Source of the DNA: Aradus depressus
Taxonomy: Eukaryota; Arthropoda; Insecta; Hemiptera; Aradidae
Direction of reading: 5' to 3'
Assembly: GCA_963662175.1 (NCBI GenBank)
Contig: OY759219.1
Location: 43,213,175-43,277,174 of the forward strand
DNA: 64,000 bases
Shown here: one piece after another, positions 48,901 to 56,454 of the stretch
Numbering within the stretch: position 1 is the first letter of the stretch
How the letters are laid out: every line of letters starts with the position of its first letter
Translations under genes and position numbers: made by a program
Notes under the pieces: model-generated
What the model was told of the DNA's origin: nothing
The model's database searches: none
Seen by the model: only the letters and a program-made list of their open reading frames with translations

Positions 48901-51580
48901 TCAAAACGTTTTATCTACCTACTTCTTTATTTCAGCCTTCAATAATACATTCATCCCAGAAATTGGATACACATGTCCAGACATTTGGTTAGGGGTTAAA
49001 AAATGAAAGTAAACAATTAAAAAAAGATTAATATATTGAAATAAAATGAAATGAAAATAAATTTTACTTTGGGGCCGAGGTCTCCTAAGAATAAATATAT
49101 GAAAGTCAAAAACAAAGAAGCAATAAAATAAAATATCAATTAGCCCTAAAAAAAAAAAATAAATTAGTGCTACTGTGGAGAATGATTAATATACATATAA
49201 ATAGATAAAAAATAAATATATAAACACCTCAACTAAATGGAAAAAGGAGATAAATTAAAAATATAAGAGAGGGAGAATGCCAGACAGTTTGTTGTAATAA
49301 TGATTTAAGAGAAACAGATGTAATGCTAAAACAGATTAATGAATAAATACAATAAATACAGAGATAGTAAGCATTTATGGTAAATGTATACTACATTATA
49401 TTATGGAAAACAGAAATATTAGATATTATTATTATGTCAATATAATAACAAAAAATAAAAAGTTGTTAACTGAGAAAGTTTAGTACACAATTCTAATGTA
49501 AATAATAAATAAAGCCAAGAAATAACCTCACCCTGGGGTAATATTTGTTCCCTTAGAGCCGCACATGAGAAGTCGATTTTTTAGTTATACGGTCGGATAA
49601 TACCGTAAGAAACATTTAAATATAATTGTTGTGTTATACGGTCGGATAATACCATAAGAAACATTTAAATATAATTGTTGTGGTATACGGTCGGATAATA
49701 CCATAAGAAACATTTAAATATAATTGTTGTGTTATGCGATCGGATAGTACCGTAAGAAACATTCAAATATAATTGTTGTGTTATACGGTCGGATAATACC
49801 GTAAGACACATTTAAATATAATTGTTGTGTTATACGGTCGGATAATACCATAAGAAACATTTAAATATAATTGTTGTGGTATACGGTCGGATAATACCAT
49901 AAGAAACATTTAAATATAATTTTTTTTGTTACGCGGTCGGATAATAAATACCGTGAGAAACATTTAAATATAATTGTTGTGTTATACGGTCGGATAATAC
50001 CATAAGAAACATTTAAATATAATTGTTGTGGTATACGGTCGGATAATACCATAAGAAACATTTAAATATAATTGTTGTGTTATGCGATCGGATAGTACCG
50101 TAAGAAACATTCAAATATAATTGTTGTGTTATACGGTCGGATAATACCGTAAGAAACATTTAAATATAATTGTTGTGTTATACGGTCGGATAATACCATA
50201 AGAAACATTTAAATATAATTGTTGTGGTATACGGTCGGATAATACCATAAGAAACATTTAAATATAATTGTTGTGTTATGCGATCGGATAGTACCGTAAG
50301 AAACATTTAAATATAATTGTTGTGGTATACGGTCGGATAATACCATAAGAAACATTTAAATATAATTGTTGTGGTATACGGTCGGATAATACCATAAGAA
50401 ACATTTAAATATAATTTTTTTTGTTACGCGGTCGGATAATAAATACCGTGAGAAACATTTAAATATAATTGTTGTGTTATACGGTCGGATAATACCATAA
50501 GAAACATTTAAATATAATTGTTGTGGTATACGGTCGGATAATACCATAAGAAACATTTAAATATAATTGTTGTGTTATGCGATCGGATAGTACCGTAAGA
50601 AACATTTAAATATAATTGTTGTGGTATACGGTCGGATAATACCATAAGAAACATTTAAATATAATTGTTGTGTTATGCGATCGGATAGTACCGTAAGAAA
50701 CATTCAAATATAATTGTTGTGTTATACGGTCGGATAATACCGTAAGAAACATTTAAATATAATTGTTGTGTTATACGGTCGGATAATACCATAAGGAACA
50801 TTTAAATATAATTGTTGTGGTATACGGTCGGATAATACCATAAGAAACATTTAAATATAATTGTTGTGTTATGCGATCGGATAGTACCGTAAGAAACATT
50901 TAAATATAATTGTTGTGGTATACGGTCGGATAATACCATAAGAAACATTTAAATATAATTGTTGTGGTATACGGTCGGATAATACCATAAGAAACATTTA
51001 AATATAATTGTTGTGTTATGCGATCGGATAGTACCGTAAGAAACATTTAAATATAATTGTTGTGTTATGCGATCGGATAATACCGTAAGAAACATTTAAA
51101 TATAATTGTTGTGTTATACGGTCGGATAATACCATAAGAAACATTTAAATATAATTGTTGTGGTATACGGTCGGATAATACCATAAGAAACATTTAAATA
51201 TAATTTTTTTTGTTACGCGGTCGGATAATAAATACCGTGAGAAACATTTAAATATAATTTTCCTTATAGTATTTTTTAAGGGGGTCTGGTCCATAAAATT
51301 CCATACATTTGTTATAATAACAAAAGGATCCAAATGTATTCTAACTCACTCCGTGGTCCGACTTGGGATTGTCTGTCTGCAGCTTGAAGGGGACAGGGTC
51401 CAGCCGGACGTGGGAGGTGGCTCTTTCGGCCAGACCGGGGGCTCTTTCGGCCAGTCTTATCGGCCCTAGTGGCTTTAGGTGGGTACAAGGCCGCCCCAGC
51501 TCCCTTCGCTGCCTCGTGTACACATAGTTGATCTCCAAACGAAACTTCTTCTCACCGAAATCTTCAATCAGTTCATCCAT
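36651..51580 (-). CDS. DNAI2: Axonemal dynein intermediate chain 2 (DNAI2-like), 11 exons
   Basis: WD-repeat intermediate chain of the outer dynein arm, which holds the motor heavy chains on the doublet microtubules of motile cilia and sperm flagella. Exons in transcript order: 51580-51350, 48185-48024, 44363-44233 (or a duplicate copy), 44145-44003, 43735-43626, 42710-42567, 42482-42345, 41363-41155, 38454-38319, 38075-37929, 36953-36651. Phases close exactly and give 617 codons plus stop, close to the roughly 600 aa of known DNAI2 proteins. Landmarks in family order are an N-terminal INYVYTRQR, a CINQNNS block, WD-type strands (CYIWDV, LCYWDTR, IVWYDIR, FKIFSED, VDAWDL), the ERNPSYLKNFLVTGDW segment and a charged C-terminal DRETKREKLLDQRYREIR helix. 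In insects its role should be sperm motility and ciliated sensory neurons (inference). Introns are full of transposons. The exact 3' end is less sure (see the last exon). Confidence 0.93.
37929..38075 (-). CDS. DNAI2: DNAI2-like exon 10
   Basis: 49 codons, phase 0. Encodes VSKKPLRSLSYHNNGRILAT, AGDSGSLYLLELS and NHFIEQEKDDRLNFIA. The donor is placed at GTGGGC because this joins to the DRETKRE helix of the next exon with no gap in the family alignment. Confidence 0.85.
38319..38454 (-). CDS. DNAI2: DNAI2-like exon 9
   Basis: 136 nt after a CTCTAG acceptor. Encodes SQEGKLTAGRWSPSRNSVFI and the blade with VDAWDLLQNCANP, ending STK before a weaker GTAATG donor. Confidence 0.9.
39186..39534 (-). 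mobile_element. Full-length tRNA-derived SINE with 12-bp target duplication
   Basis: AACAATATATAA flanks at 39174-39185 and 39535-39546. Complete: tRNA head (A box TAGCTGAGTGG, B box GGTTCGTAGCC with changes) to a GGTTAGGTTAGG tail. Lies in DNAI2-like intron 8. Confidence 0.93.
39690..40190 (-). pseudogene. Non-LTR retrotransposon ORF2 C-terminal fragment
   Basis: Frame reads SLPFNWVAQLGGFLTRIDAE, LNSRFNIYYRDVSSLRIIEP, KLRVLVQPRLAGKKGTRIYI, then after a frameshift CGLCSLGERDDVAHFLIDC, the CCHC knuckle at the end of many non-LTR ORF2 proteins. Clade unclear. Related to 8690-8930. Confidence 0.7.
40409..40630 (-). mobile_element. 5'-truncated SINE with 14-bp target duplication
   Basis: AAATGTACATATAG at 40395-40408 and 40631-40644. 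The tRNA head is missing from CATCCGAAGG on, while the GGTTAGGTTAGG tail is intact: typical incomplete target-primed reverse transcription. Confidence 0.93.
40925..41090. repeat. Dispersed repeat shared with 57375-57580 (inverted)
   Basis: TTACAAGTTTCCGCAATATT and CCGCAGTCCTCAACTTA, with TTTTGGAACATGTTATGTATAG, recur as the reverse complement in OBP intron 1. Confidence 0.7.
41155..41363 (-). CDS. DNAI2: DNAI2-like exon 8
   Basis: 209 nt after a TCAATGAG acceptor. Encodes VGTEDGHVFVGNRKGKNMAE, then ERNPSYLKNFLVTGDWAFKI and FSEDCKESPIIWCK before GTTAGT. The NPxYxKNFLxxGDW motif is diagnostic of axonemal intermediate chains. Confidence 0.92.
41389..41734 (-). mobile_element. Full-length SINE with 13-bp target duplication
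   Basis: AAAAACAATTATA at 41376-41388 and 41735-41747; lies in DNAI2-like intron 7, 26 bp upstream of exon 8 in transcript orientation. Confidence 0.93.
42345..42482 (-). CDS. DNAI2: DNAI2-like exon 7
   Basis: 46 codons, phase 0, from CTTCAG/ATTGTG to ATG/GTATGT. Encodes IVWYDIRNFREPIESIIMDF and ends LEFEPTIPTKFM, matching the WWDIRKMSEP...LEFESTLPTKFM block of the family. Confidence 0.92.
42567..42710 (-). CDS. DNAI2: DNAI2-like exon 6
   Basis: 48 codons, phase 0. Encodes LCYWDTRYNPTPVAYSGFY and ends SGFECFASSTDGT before GTAACC; this is the highly conserved WDTR...SKSG.ECF..STDG propeller blade. Confidence 0.92.
42730..42922 (+). mobile_element. Helitron-like 3' end in DNAI2-like intron 5
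   Basis: TCCCGGGCAATGCCGGGTAC hairpin, then TACAGCTAG and T. The 5' TC end is not located; the start given is approximate. Confidence 0.5.
42942..43480 (-). mobile_element. Tigger/pogo-type transposon remnant
   Basis: CAGTGAAACCTCTCCATAGG at 42942, after TA, is a pogo/Tigger terminal repeat. On the minus strand 43440-43300 reads RTRLTLKNKIEVIKVYN-stop-EKPSIRDLAAKFRVGKTQIA TIVKERI, the CENP-B/pogo N-terminal DNA-binding helix set with one in-frame stop, and further down (43140-43080) FKASDGWLERF in another frame, part of the second CENP-B HTH. The DDE domain and the second TIR are missing. Confidence 0.8.
43626..43735 (-). CDS. DNAI2: DNAI2-like exon 5
   Basis: 110 nt between a TTCGCAG acceptor and a CAG/GTATAC donor. 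Encodes NYVNTPFMTIDARLP and KVILGGLMTGQ, matching the DNAI2 strand that ends LLGGCYNGQ in vertebrates. Confidence 0.87.
44003..44145 (-). CDS. DNAI2: DNAI2-like exon 4
   Basis: Begins at GTTCCTG after a GAGGACAG acceptor, completing the Arg codon left by exon 3. Encodes FLPPRTRPIQNLCWERIEG, then a propeller strand ending in CYIWDV before a strong GTGAGT donor. Confidence 0.88.
44233..44363 (-). CDS. DNAI2: DNAI2-like exon 3, copy nearest exon 4
   Basis: 131 nt from acceptor GTTTAG/AAAGTG to donor ATAG/GTAGAC. Encodes KVLRCINQNNSMNIYETYF and PPDWDTPVSQGSLFLRLVSNYND. The CINQNNS...YF block matches the DNAI2 N-terminal region just before the propeller. Only one copy of this exon keeps the frame. 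Confidence 0.88.
44407..44537 (-). CDS. DNAI2: DNAI2-like exon 3, tandem copy 2
   Basis: Same 131-nt length, acceptor and donor (ACAG/GTAGGC), exactly 174 bp from the copy at 44233. Differences are conservative: CIDQNN for CINQNN and SMDIYE for SMNIYE. No stop or splice-site damage is seen. Confidence 0.75.
44581..44711 (-). CDS. DNAI2: DNAI2-like exon 3, tandem copy 3
   Basis: Third 174-bp unit, again with intact acceptor TTTAG and donor ACAG/GTAGAC. Encodes CINQNNSMDIYETYF. Because 131 is not a multiple of three, joining two copies, or all three, breaks the frame. Confidence 0.75.
44794..44846. repeat. 15-bp inverted repeat
   Basis: CCAATTCTCTTGTAA and TTACAAGAGAATTGG around a 23-nt spacer, just upstream of the triplicated exon. 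Confidence 0.75.
45043..45104. repeat. Hairpin, ~23-bp arms
   Basis: AAGATAAATGTGTAAAAACA mirrored by TGTTTTTACACATTAATCTT. Confidence 0.8.
45211..45540 (+). mobile_element. tRNA-derived SINE
   Basis: GGGCGCCCGTAGCTCAGTGG head, GGGTTCAAAACCC B box (one change), full body, GCCCGGGCATGAGTAACAAT end. Flanks CAAATTATTT/CGAATTATTT resemble a target duplication. Confidence 0.9.
45541..46522. other. Intronic AT-rich DNA, nothing recognised
   Basis: Part of DNAI2-like intron 2. Confidence 0.5.
46531..47540 (+). mobile_element. hAT transposon (1010 bp) with perfect 8-bp target duplication
   Basis: Ends CAGTGTTGCCAGAT inverted at 47527-47540; GGTTATTG flanks at 46523-46530 and 47541-47548. Eight-base duplications and CAGTGTTGCC-type ends define hAT. 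Confidence 0.95.
46880..47110 (+). pseudogene. hAT transposase C-terminal dimerisation domain remnant
   Basis: A frame reads ALSLPISNADCERIFSKVNN and IRTKKRNRLMT, the hallmark hATC motif, then shifts frame to VLLADQAVRKLGG. The N-terminal zinc finger and the DDE core are deleted, so the element is non-autonomous. Confidence 0.88.
47750..47935 (+). mobile_element. Diverged SINE fragment
   Basis: ACCAGTAGCTCAGAGGTAGC head, GGTTCGAAACCCGGCC B box, and GGAGCCTGTGCTATGCCAGG body; the rest is lost. Confidence 0.75.
48024..48185 (-). CDS. DNAI2: DNAI2-like exon 2 (functional copy of a tandem duplication)
   Basis: 54 codons, phase 0 at both ends, between a GTGTTACAG acceptor and a CAG/GTTCG donor. 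It encodes the conserved VGGFPKDLKLFDTEAVERYL segment and ends MPSFAQ. It is the only one of three copies with an intact 3' end and donor. Confidence 0.9.
48186..48626 (-). repeat. Two degenerate tandem copies of DNAI2-like exon 2, 190-bp period
   Basis: The acceptor and exon start recur at 48375 and 48565, exactly 190 bp apart, and a stub of a fourth unit is at 48600-48626. The upstream copies lose the last residues and the donor: after HLLQV they run into intron sequence and a stop. One copy has P-to-H in GFPKD, another has D-to-V near LFDTE. They look like pseudo-exons left by intron-spanning tandem duplication. Confidence 0.85.
48627..49584. other. Intronic AT-rich DNA
   Basis: DNAI2-like intron 1; no repeat or ORF recognised. 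Confidence 0.45.
49585..51262. repeat. 49-bp satellite array, ~34 units, with higher-order structure
   Basis: Unit: TTATACGGTCGGATAATACC, then (G/A)TAAGAAACATTTAAATATAA, then TTGTTGTG. Variants TGCGATCGGATAGTACCGTA and a longer unit with TTTTTTTGTTACGCGG / AATAAATACCGTGAG recur in register: blocks at 49861-50061 and 50356-50556 are identical, 495 bp apart. Located in DNAI2-like intron 1, ending about 90 bp from exon 1. Confidence 0.97.
51350..51580 (-). CDS. DNAI2: DNAI2-like exon 1 (start codon)
   Basis: Starts with ATG at 51580 and codes for 77 residues ending in DHG before a GTGAGT donor. The family N-terminus (INYVYTRQRREL) begins at residue 17, so the first 16 residues are an extension, or translation may start later. 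Residues near 43-52 contain a short duplication (LAERAPGLAERA) seen in the DNA as a repeated GGCTCTTTCGGCCAG block. Confidence 0.88.
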
Positions 51581-51740
51581 TTTTCACAGAAAAAGAAAAA
51601 ACTATCCCAAACAATATATACTATTCAGTAATAAAGAAATAATAAAAACATATGACCATAATTCATATGAAAAAACATGACTTTCATTATAAATGGTCGA
51701 TATCGACTTTCAGAATCAATCAGACATATTTAATTCTAAG

Positions 51741-51850
51741 TTAGTTAGTCTGACTCATGCCCGGGCTTTAACGACGAGGTCATATCGCCTACTACCTGAG
51801 CGCTCTTTCGTCGGTCTGATAGACATGTGGCCCTCCTAAGCCTACTATGG
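51741..51850 (-). mobile_element. SINE, tail part (left of a nested transposon)
   Basis: GACTCATGCCCGGGCTTTAA to GACATGTGG; continues at 53019 after the nested element. Confidence 0.8.
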
Positions 51851-51858
51851 TTTAGTTA

Positions 51859-53010
51859 GAGCACTAGAAAAGATAGGTATTCTCGTCCGCCATTTTGGAC
51901 CCTTCTGTCCTAACCTGCTAATGTAAACTGTATAGTGTTCATACAGCGTTGACGGAAAATCTACTTCAATTGTTGTAAAATTTCCTGTTGTAAAAAGTTG
52001 AACAACAGGAAAACAAATTTTAAGTGCATTTCAATCGATGTAGAGCATCTGGAGTTCCGAAACGAAGTGTTTTATTTAAAGCAGTCCATGAAGTAGATTC
52101 ATTTTCAATTGTAATTGTCAAAGTATAAGGGTTTTTCTTGATGTATGCCAAAATTATATGTGATAAATATAATTCATTAATAATTATATATTAGCAATAA
52201 TTTAATTATTCTTCATTAATAAATAATATTTTTTTTATTTTCCATTCAATATTCTCTGACCTAGCAGTTAGTATTAAGTATACTTTTTAAAATTCTTTCA
52301 TTATAGCATTTTTTTTTTGTTACTATGGTATTTTTTTATTATACTTTATTGTTATAATTATCAATTATTTTCAAAATGAATAAATTTCTTTTATTTCATT
52401 AAGTGACAAATCATGCATACATTTCTATTAATATTTGCATGTTGTTTTACAAATGTTTGTACATACGAATACAGCTTATACCTATTATTTACAAACAATT
52501 AAGTATAAAAAATGGACAATTACTTATAGTAAGTTATCAATGAATAAAAGAAGTCTGCATTCAATTCTTGGCAGTACATGCTATTTTCACCGTCGCAGAA
52601 CCGTAGACAATTTTTTCGCTACTGAAGGTCTCGGAGTCATTTTTAACGCTAAATGACCGCACTGTGAAGTAATCACAATTTTATGAATCAGTTCGCAGTA
52701 GCAAGCAGTGAAAGCAATGTATGCCTTTTTTATGATCAATTCTATTAAAGGTAGCATTCCATTCCTCAAAATAAAGTCTTTGTAGATTTTGTAATAATGT
52801 TCGCAAAACAAACTCAAACGTTATTGTGAAGCACTTCAAACTGTTTACAACGTGAAAACGAATCACTTTTGTAGATTCCTTAATTTTTTCATTGAATTTT
52901 CAATGAAGTTAACAAAAAAGTACCGAGATTGCATTGGTATGCCATTGTTGACAATCCACGACTGGATCCAAAATGGCGGACGAGAATACTCGTATATTCT
53001 AGTTCTTTAG
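51859..53010. mobile_element. 1152-bp DNA transposon nested in a SINE, 8-bp target duplication
   Basis: TTTAGTTA at 51851-51858 and 53011-53018. Inverted ends share ACTAGAA and TATTCTCGTCCGCCATTTTG GA. Eight-bp duplication suggests hAT or P superfamily, but the ends do not match the common hAT CAGTG type and I cannot assign it. Short minus-strand frames at 52587-52866 have no recognisable motif. Confidence 0.85.
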
Positions 53011-53098
53011 TTTAGTTATCTAGAATAAGGGTCTTGAACAAGTACCTGACATTGCTTAATGTCCCATCCGAAGGACGGCGTACTCAAGGTAACTTTTG
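53011..53098 (-). mobile_element. SINE, central part (right of the nested transposon)
   Basis: ATCTAGAATAAGGGTCTTGA to CATCCGAAGGACGGCGTACT; head missing. Confidence 0.75.
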
Positions 53099-53099
53099 A

Positions 53100-53519
53100 G
53101 TAATGTTTTTCAATATACTAAAACGAATTATTAGGTACAGTTTTGACTTGGTGTTTGAATATAGAGGTCGACTCAGTAAATATGTTCTATAAAAGGATGA
53201 TTCTGATTGACGAAGGAATGTTAACATAAAGAACAGATGAAATATAGATTCTGTAATTATTATTTCTTAAAAACAAAAAAAGAAATTGGTGTTTTGATGC
53301 TGTGATAAATATATTATAGTTAGTTAGTATAACGTGTGTTAGTATAACGTTGTGTAACAAATATACTAACTATATTATTTATCCATTCAAAAACTTCTTA
53401 GAAAATCTAAAAATAAAAATCATTAGGTTCTTAGATTCAATAAATAAATATTTATTTCTCATAATTTGCTCGTGAATAGAAAGTTCTATTTTTTTAATAA
53501 TAATATTTTCTAATTTAGG
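53100..53519. other. AT-rich DNA, nothing recognised
   Basis: Contains a GTTAGTATAACGTTGTGT near-repeat at 53325-53360. Confidence 0.4.
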
Positions 53520-53655
53520 TTTTTTTTTTTTAATATTGTCTATTTCACAAAATATATGGGAGTACCTTCAGTATTGCTACTATCTTCAGCCATGACCTAA
53601 CAAATACTGAAGATGGTAGCAATACCGTGAAATAGACAATAAAAAAAAAAAAAAA
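53520..53655. mobile_element. PLE-type end in inverted arrangement
   Basis: 53540-53590 on the minus strand and 53598-53642 on the plus strand both give CTGAAGATGGTAGCAATACC; the two are fused tail to tail around CATGACCTAACAAATA. Confidence 0.65.
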
Positions 53656-53939
53656 GTAGGTTTTTCTTTATTTAAAAAATTAAATATCTTCAGTTATTAC
53701 ATTTTTTTCAATCATTTGCAATTGAAACATTCTACTTAAGGGCATGTAAAAATAATAAAAAAGCGGCGATGCAATGAAGAAAAAAAAATGATATCACTTC
53801 CTCTTAAAATGAATAACAATATTGAAAACTGTATCACAATTAATCCTCCTGATATGAGAGAGAAAAAATGAAAAATTGAAAACAAACATTCAGCGTAACA
53901 AAATAAAATAAAATAATAATAATAAAGATATGTTGAAGG

Positions 53940-54270
53940 TTAAATTAAAATGACTCTTCAAATTATATCTCTGGTCTTTTACTAAATTTTGATTTCTACA
54001 GTAATTTCCAAAAAGGGCCCTAAAAAAAGATCACAAGTTCAAGTCGTGCTATTTTTAAGAAAGTGCACGTATTTTAAAAAAAATTCAATTAACAAACTTT
54101 TCATTTGGAGTCATAAAAAGATACCATATTCTTTTTCTGAATTTTGCAAAAATGTTAAATCTACTCCAAAGGTATCAATTATCTTACTGGGTGAAGAGGG
54201 AAAATGAATAGCATAGAATTTATAAGTTTATTTACTTAAATCTACATTGTAAATTTGTTATATATATATG
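53940..54270 (-). repeat. Third copy of the dispersed repeat of 6485-8640 and 15477-16330
   Basis: TTTTGATTTCTACAGTAATT, AAGAAAGTGCACGTATTT and TTATTTACTTAAATCTACAT are the inverse of phrases there. Confidence 0.7.
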
Positions 54271-54924
54271 TATATATATAAAATATATATATACATATAT
54301 GTTTGTTTTTTTTAACTTAAATTTTTATTATATTTCTATTATTATTTATTTATTTTTTGTATTATCGTTGCACATATTTTCTCATTGTACTTTTTTTTTG
54401 TGCATATTCTTCATGACTTTACACAGACATTTTTGTTTTTTTAAAATAATAATCATTATTTATTTGTTTTTCTTATAATTAGTTATTATTGTACATAATG
54501 CTACTTATACTAAATTACTATGTAGATCTAAGTTTTCGACCTACGAACTGAGATAGGGTTAACAAAAGAAAACATCTTAGTGATTAAAACTCAAAATGTA
54601 TTTTTTGTACAGTACTACTGAACAAAACAATCCACGGTACATTAATGTTATAATGTAAAAATTAAGAATTTTAAAAACGTAGTATGTAAACGTTAAATTC
54701 TGAACAGGACTATAAAATAAAACAATGTACAGTACGTAATGAAAACAGGAATAATATTTTTAGACTCACTGAAAAAAGTCCTTAATGTTTTTAGAAACAG
54801 CTGTAGGATGTGAGTCATTTCCTGGAAAATAAAGTGCGAGCGCCGTCTTCTTTTTCGGCACTTTTCCGAGGAAGTCAAGTCAAACCCTCTTTTTGAATTA
54901 TTTTCGTACTTACCTATTTATGTT
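54271..54924. other. AT-rich DNA, nothing recognised
   Basis: Includes a TATA palindromic microsatellite at about 54255-54300. Confidence 0.4.
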
Positions 54925-55015
54925 TTTTTGAAAATATTGTCCATTTCACAAAATATATGGGAGTAGGTACTTTCAGTATTGCTTCTATCTTCAGCCACGA
55001 CTTAACAAATGCTGA
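54925..55015 (-). mobile_element. PLE-type terminal fragment
   Basis: Minus strand: GTGGCTGAAGATAGAAGCAA TACTGAAAGTAC ... GTGAAATGGACAATATT. Confidence 0.5.
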
Positions 55016-55497
55016 AGGCATCCAGGCCAACTCTCTGCCTCCCCCAGTCCGTCACTCTCCTTCAAATCCTCACTATTCCAATTCCTCTTCACTAAACAAT
55101 CCACTCCCATTTGATTAGGTTTTCATCTCTCTCCCCCGTATTCTCTAATTCCACAACCTCATTATCCTAATCATTTAAATATTTACTTATCCCATTTTTT
55201 TTTCTCTCTATTTTCATTATATAAAATAAATAATAATATAAGATAAAATTAATTTTATTTCAAACCTTGTCTGGGCATCCTCCCCTCTCTTTTATAATCA
55301 ACCATCCCAGTATTATGCTCTGTCGATTTTATTAATCTATTAATTTTTTCTTATTTATATACTTTTTTTTTTTTTTTACATATTCTCTTTTAATTGTAAA
55401 GTAGATACTTTTATTTTATTTTTTTCTTCATTATTAAGCTGTTAATTTTATGATATTACATGTTAATCTTTTGTATATCTATATATTATTAATTTCG
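55016..55497. other. Pyrimidine-rich DNA, no gene seen
   Basis: CCTC/CTTC-rich with T runs. Confidence 0.4.
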
Positions 55498-55842
55498 CGG
55501 GCACCAGTAGCTCAGTGGTATGCGTGCTTGCCTTCTGAGCTCAAGAACGTGGCTTCGAAGCCCGACCGAGGCCCTTAGTTTATTCGATCTGGGAGGTAAA
55601 ATAAACTTAAGCACGCCGTCCTTCAGACGGGACTTTAAGCGATGGTCCCGAGCCTGTACGATATCAGGTACTCGTTAAAGACCCCTGCCCTAGGTGAATA
55701 AAAATTTAGGATAGGAAAAATTTAGAACTCCCAGAGTAGATTTGGGCTCATGTCCACCAGAGTGACGAAAGAGCGCTCTGGTAGTAGACGATATGACTTC
55801 ATAGTTAAAGCCCGGGCATGAGTCATAAAATCTAACCTATTA
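55498..55842 (+). mobile_element. tRNA-derived SINE
   Basis: GGGCACCAGTAGCTCAGTGG head, GGCTTCGAAGCC B box with changes, complete body and GCCCGGGCATGAGTCATAAA + ATCTAACCTA tail. TATTAATT occurs on both flanks. Confidence 0.9.
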
Positions 55843-56388
55843 ATTATTTCTAGTTTTCTCCAATGTAGCACTAATCTATTTATTTATTTGTACGTCTGAT
55901 ACTATATTCCATTGTTTCCTTTCCTCTTTGACTCTATATCTATGTATTTATTCTTAGGAGATCTCGGTCCGAGAATAATAAAATGTCTTTTTATTTAATT
56001 TCATTATTGTTGTTTCAATTATTATATGTACATATTTTGGTTTTTTTTTTTTCATTACATAAATGTCCGTTGCCTAATGATAACCATTGGAATGTTTCCA
56101 AAGACGAACACTCGTCTCTGCCAATTTGTCACAAATTGCTCCTTATTGCCAACAGATGTCCTCCCCCCTCCCTCTTTACCTAATTATTATTTATTTTTCC
56201 TTTTTCTCCAAATTGCGATCCCCCCGTGCCCATGTTGGTCCTCCTACCTATGTATTACACAGATTGGCAGGTTCTGGCCAACTTCGACCTTGCTCTTCAT
56301 AACTAGAATTAGTTGGACAATACCGAGCAGATATAACCAGTCTGCGCATCTCCTCCCGGACCATTGTCTCCTTACGCTAAATGTCATC

Positions 56389-56454
56389 ATGAAATTCACC
56401 CCACTACTACTTCACGCTTCCCTCGTGCTCATCATTCTCCAACATGCCTACGCT
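56389..56454 (+). CDS. OBP exon 1: signal peptide
   Basis: ATG to the GTGAGT donor, 22 codons, phase 0. Lys3 then a Leu/Ile/Val-rich core and small residues at the end, typical for a secretory signal. A TATAA lies about 55 bp upstream (near 56332), possibly the TATA box, with an unmapped start site. Confidence 0.8.

Noticed and set aside
49861..50061. 66-codon frames repeated identically in the satellite (FLMVLSDRIPQQLYLNVSYG)
   Set aside because: Chance open frames through a tandem repeat; no start context or splice sites.
49585..51262. CRISPR-like array
   Set aside because: Units are contiguous and lack unique spacers; the DNA is from a eukaryote with spliced genes.
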